DNA of 18,719 bases, taken from assembly GCA_009602725.1 (NCBI GenBank), contig WELB01000230.1, forward strand, positions 135,592-154,310, written 5' to 3'. Shown here in pieces: positions 17,501 to 18,719 of the stretch. The stretch comes from Spirogloea muscicola (Eukaryota; Streptophyta; Zygnematophyceae; Spirogloeales; Spirogloeaceae). Under the pieces are notes generated by a model that worked only from the letters and a program-made list of their open reading frames with translations, was not told the origin of the DNA and made no database searches. The first letter of the stretch is position 1. Each line of letters opens with the position of its first letter. Position numbers and translations under genes: made by a program.

Positions 17501-18719
17501 AGGCCATCTCGAAGCTGTCCTGGGGGACAGCGCCGAGGTCGCTGGCAGCCTTGGGCACCTCGCCAGCCCGTCCAGCGGCCACGTGTGCAGCAAGCAGGTT
17601 CGTCTTCACCTCCGGTCCCAGGCGGTCACTCCCAGGCATTCGAAGAGCTCCTCATACTTAGTAACAGCGGCTCCAAACCTAGCAGGGAATGTAAGACACC
17701 GCAGTCCGTCACTCAGGGCACTAGAGAAGCAATATTAACCAGAAAGGTGTTCTGCTTTGAGAGGCAGCCACAGGCGTACCTTCCCAGGCGATAGAGAACC
17801 TGGCCTTCGAGCTGCATCGAGCCCGGCGTCGGTGGCTCTATAGCCTGTGCCGCCTTGAGCGCCTCATCCAGGCGGTTGCTTCGGTACAGGCAGTAGGCCT
17901 GCGGGGACCAGCACAGAGCCCTGGACTGAATGGCCGCCGGGCTGAGCTGAGCTGCAACCAAACGTGGGCGTTGCAGTGCTCAGGGTTTAAGGTTTTGCAA
18001 TTTGCAGACATCGCTCCGCCTGATGCCTCTTGGAGGTGTCCAGACCTCCCCGCGTGTCATGGAGAACCTCGAGGCGGCAGGCAGCTGCCGAGGGCCTCCT
18101 CGGGGCCAGTACGAACCTTCTCCAGCCCCAGGTTCGCACCGCTCTTGTCGCGCTGGATGGCGTCAAGCGCCTGGGGGTGGTTGCCCGCCTGGATGAGGGC
18201 CACGACTCTGACGCGCGCGGCGTCGGAATCCTGAGGCGCCTTGGCCAGGACTGATCGGGCGCAGCGGGAGAAGCAAGGTCAAGGACATCAACGGATGGGC
18301 CGGGGGATGGGAGCTAGAGGGCAGCTGAGCAAGCGCCGGCTGCGGCAGCTGCAGCGGCCGGCGAGCCAGCAGCTGGTGCCAGCGGCCGCGCGACGCGGAG
18401 GAATGGGACCGCAACGAGAGGATACTGTCGGCGGCGAGCTTGGCCACCTTGCCGAGCTCCGCCTTCTTGATGTGCGCGTCCAGCCTGGGGAAGATGACGC
18501 AGCGGCGGCACAACCAGAGAGGGCAGGCAGGGCGTGCCGTCAGAGTGCCAGCCGGGGGAGGGGCCTCACTGGGAGGTCACAGCAGGCAGTGGCGGCCGCG
18601 GCGCAGACCTGGTGAAGAGGTCCTCGAGCGAGGGGCCCTGGTCGGCGGCGGCGGCGGCGGCGGCCGCAGCCTCCTTGGCGGCTGGGCCGGCGTGGCCGCT
18701 CGCCGGGGGCGGCGGTCCG
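14530..18719 (-). CDS. SRP72: Signal recognition particle subunit SRP72, twelve exons, 5' end outside the window
   Basis: Cytosolic SRP subunit that binds SRP68 and 7SL RNA. Exons (minus strand): 18719-18609, 18484-18426, 18250-18117, 17898-17780, 17678-17331, 17194-16910, 16771-16563, 16372-16248, 15983-15771, 15526-15321, 15140-14978, 14669-14530. All are GT-AG, and phases agree except inside exon 5. About 700 residues (human 671). Motifs in order: nine-alanine run, then SLEDLFTRLDAHIKKAEL; VRVVALIQAG; AYCLYRSNRLDEALK and QVLYRLGR (TPRs); KTNLLAAHVAAGRAGEV; FNLACAHLEVGSLAPAEELL; AVATSNLVALRGSKDLFDGL; RPSTVATLVALRERAGD; VAWWDARM; then the RNA-binding C-terminal region KPRKKRKKRKPIYPK, GFDPANPGPSPDPERWLPRR and ERSSYKP; final tail SKKKGKKSGRR. 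No ATG is in frame before the window edge. Exon 5 carries an apparent one-base frameshift near 17640. It converges on SEN34. Confidence 0.95.
17625..17650 (-). other. Apparent one-base frameshift inside SRP72 exon 5
   Basis: From the acceptor at 17678 the frame continuing exon 4 reads RFGAAVTKYEELFECLG and then meets a stop. The conserved continuation, GSDRLGPEVKTNLLAAHVAA, is in a different frame from about 17639 on, where the first frame is blocked. One missing base around GAATGCCTGGGAG restores one continuous TPR. No GT-AG pair explains the switch; the only GTATGAG...AG option would be a 29-base intron and would remove conserved helix residues. Confidence 0.75.

Noticed and set aside
16088-18234. 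Plus-strand frames of 130-220 codons opposite SRP72
   Set aside because: They are shadows of the SRP72 exons, which are supported by family motifs and consistent splice phases.
1-18719. tRNA genes, CRISPR arrays, bacterial operons or viral genes
   Set aside because: No T-loop GGTTCRANNCC box, no evenly spaced direct repeats and no such proteins were seen; gene structure is eukaryotic throughout.

Overview
The window looks like nuclear DNA of a unicellular green alga (Chlorophyta, perhaps Trebouxiophyceae). Coding DNA is GC-rich, genes are cut by many short GT-AG introns, and the encoded proteins resemble land-plant homologues most closely (plant-type MAPKK, plant-type short TOM22, plant-like SRP72). 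A TGTAA motif, the chlorophyte polyadenylation signal, follows some of the genes. No tRNA, rRNA or organellar sequence was recognised. Lineage below green alga is a guess.

Layout. Bases 1-2700 are a cluster of degenerate copies of one non-coding repeat family with long inverted-repeat arms. Bases 3085-5043 (+) hold a five-exon MAP kinase kinase. It converges on a two-exon TOM22 gene at 5882-6584 (-). Bases about 6780-9570 are a second repeat cluster, including one nearly complete fold-back element (about 7130-7980) and one doubtful coding exon at 8038 (+). Bases 10086-11265 (+) hold a two-exon gene for a protein I believe is conserved and uncharacterised in plants and algae. Bases 11266-12990 show no recognisable gene. 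Another repeat copy (13040-13193) lies directly upstream of a TSEN34/SEN34-like tRNA-splicing endonuclease subunit (about 13495-13983, +; N-terminus not found). This converges on a twelve-exon SRP72 gene (14530 to beyond 18719, -), whose start lies outside the window.

The genes are housekeeping or signalling genes with no shared pathway: MAPK signalling, mitochondrial protein import, an unknown, tRNA splicing and signal-recognition-particle assembly. They sit in two convergent pairs (MAPKK/TOM22 and SEN34/SRP72) separated by repeat-rich intergenic DNA. I see no dedicated new multi-gene system. The points most worth checking are the fold-back repeat family with its conserved short motif and a covarying hairpin, a one-base frameshift inside the SRP72 TPR region, the conserved unknown protein at 10086, and a MAPK docking site shared with land-plant MKK4/5.
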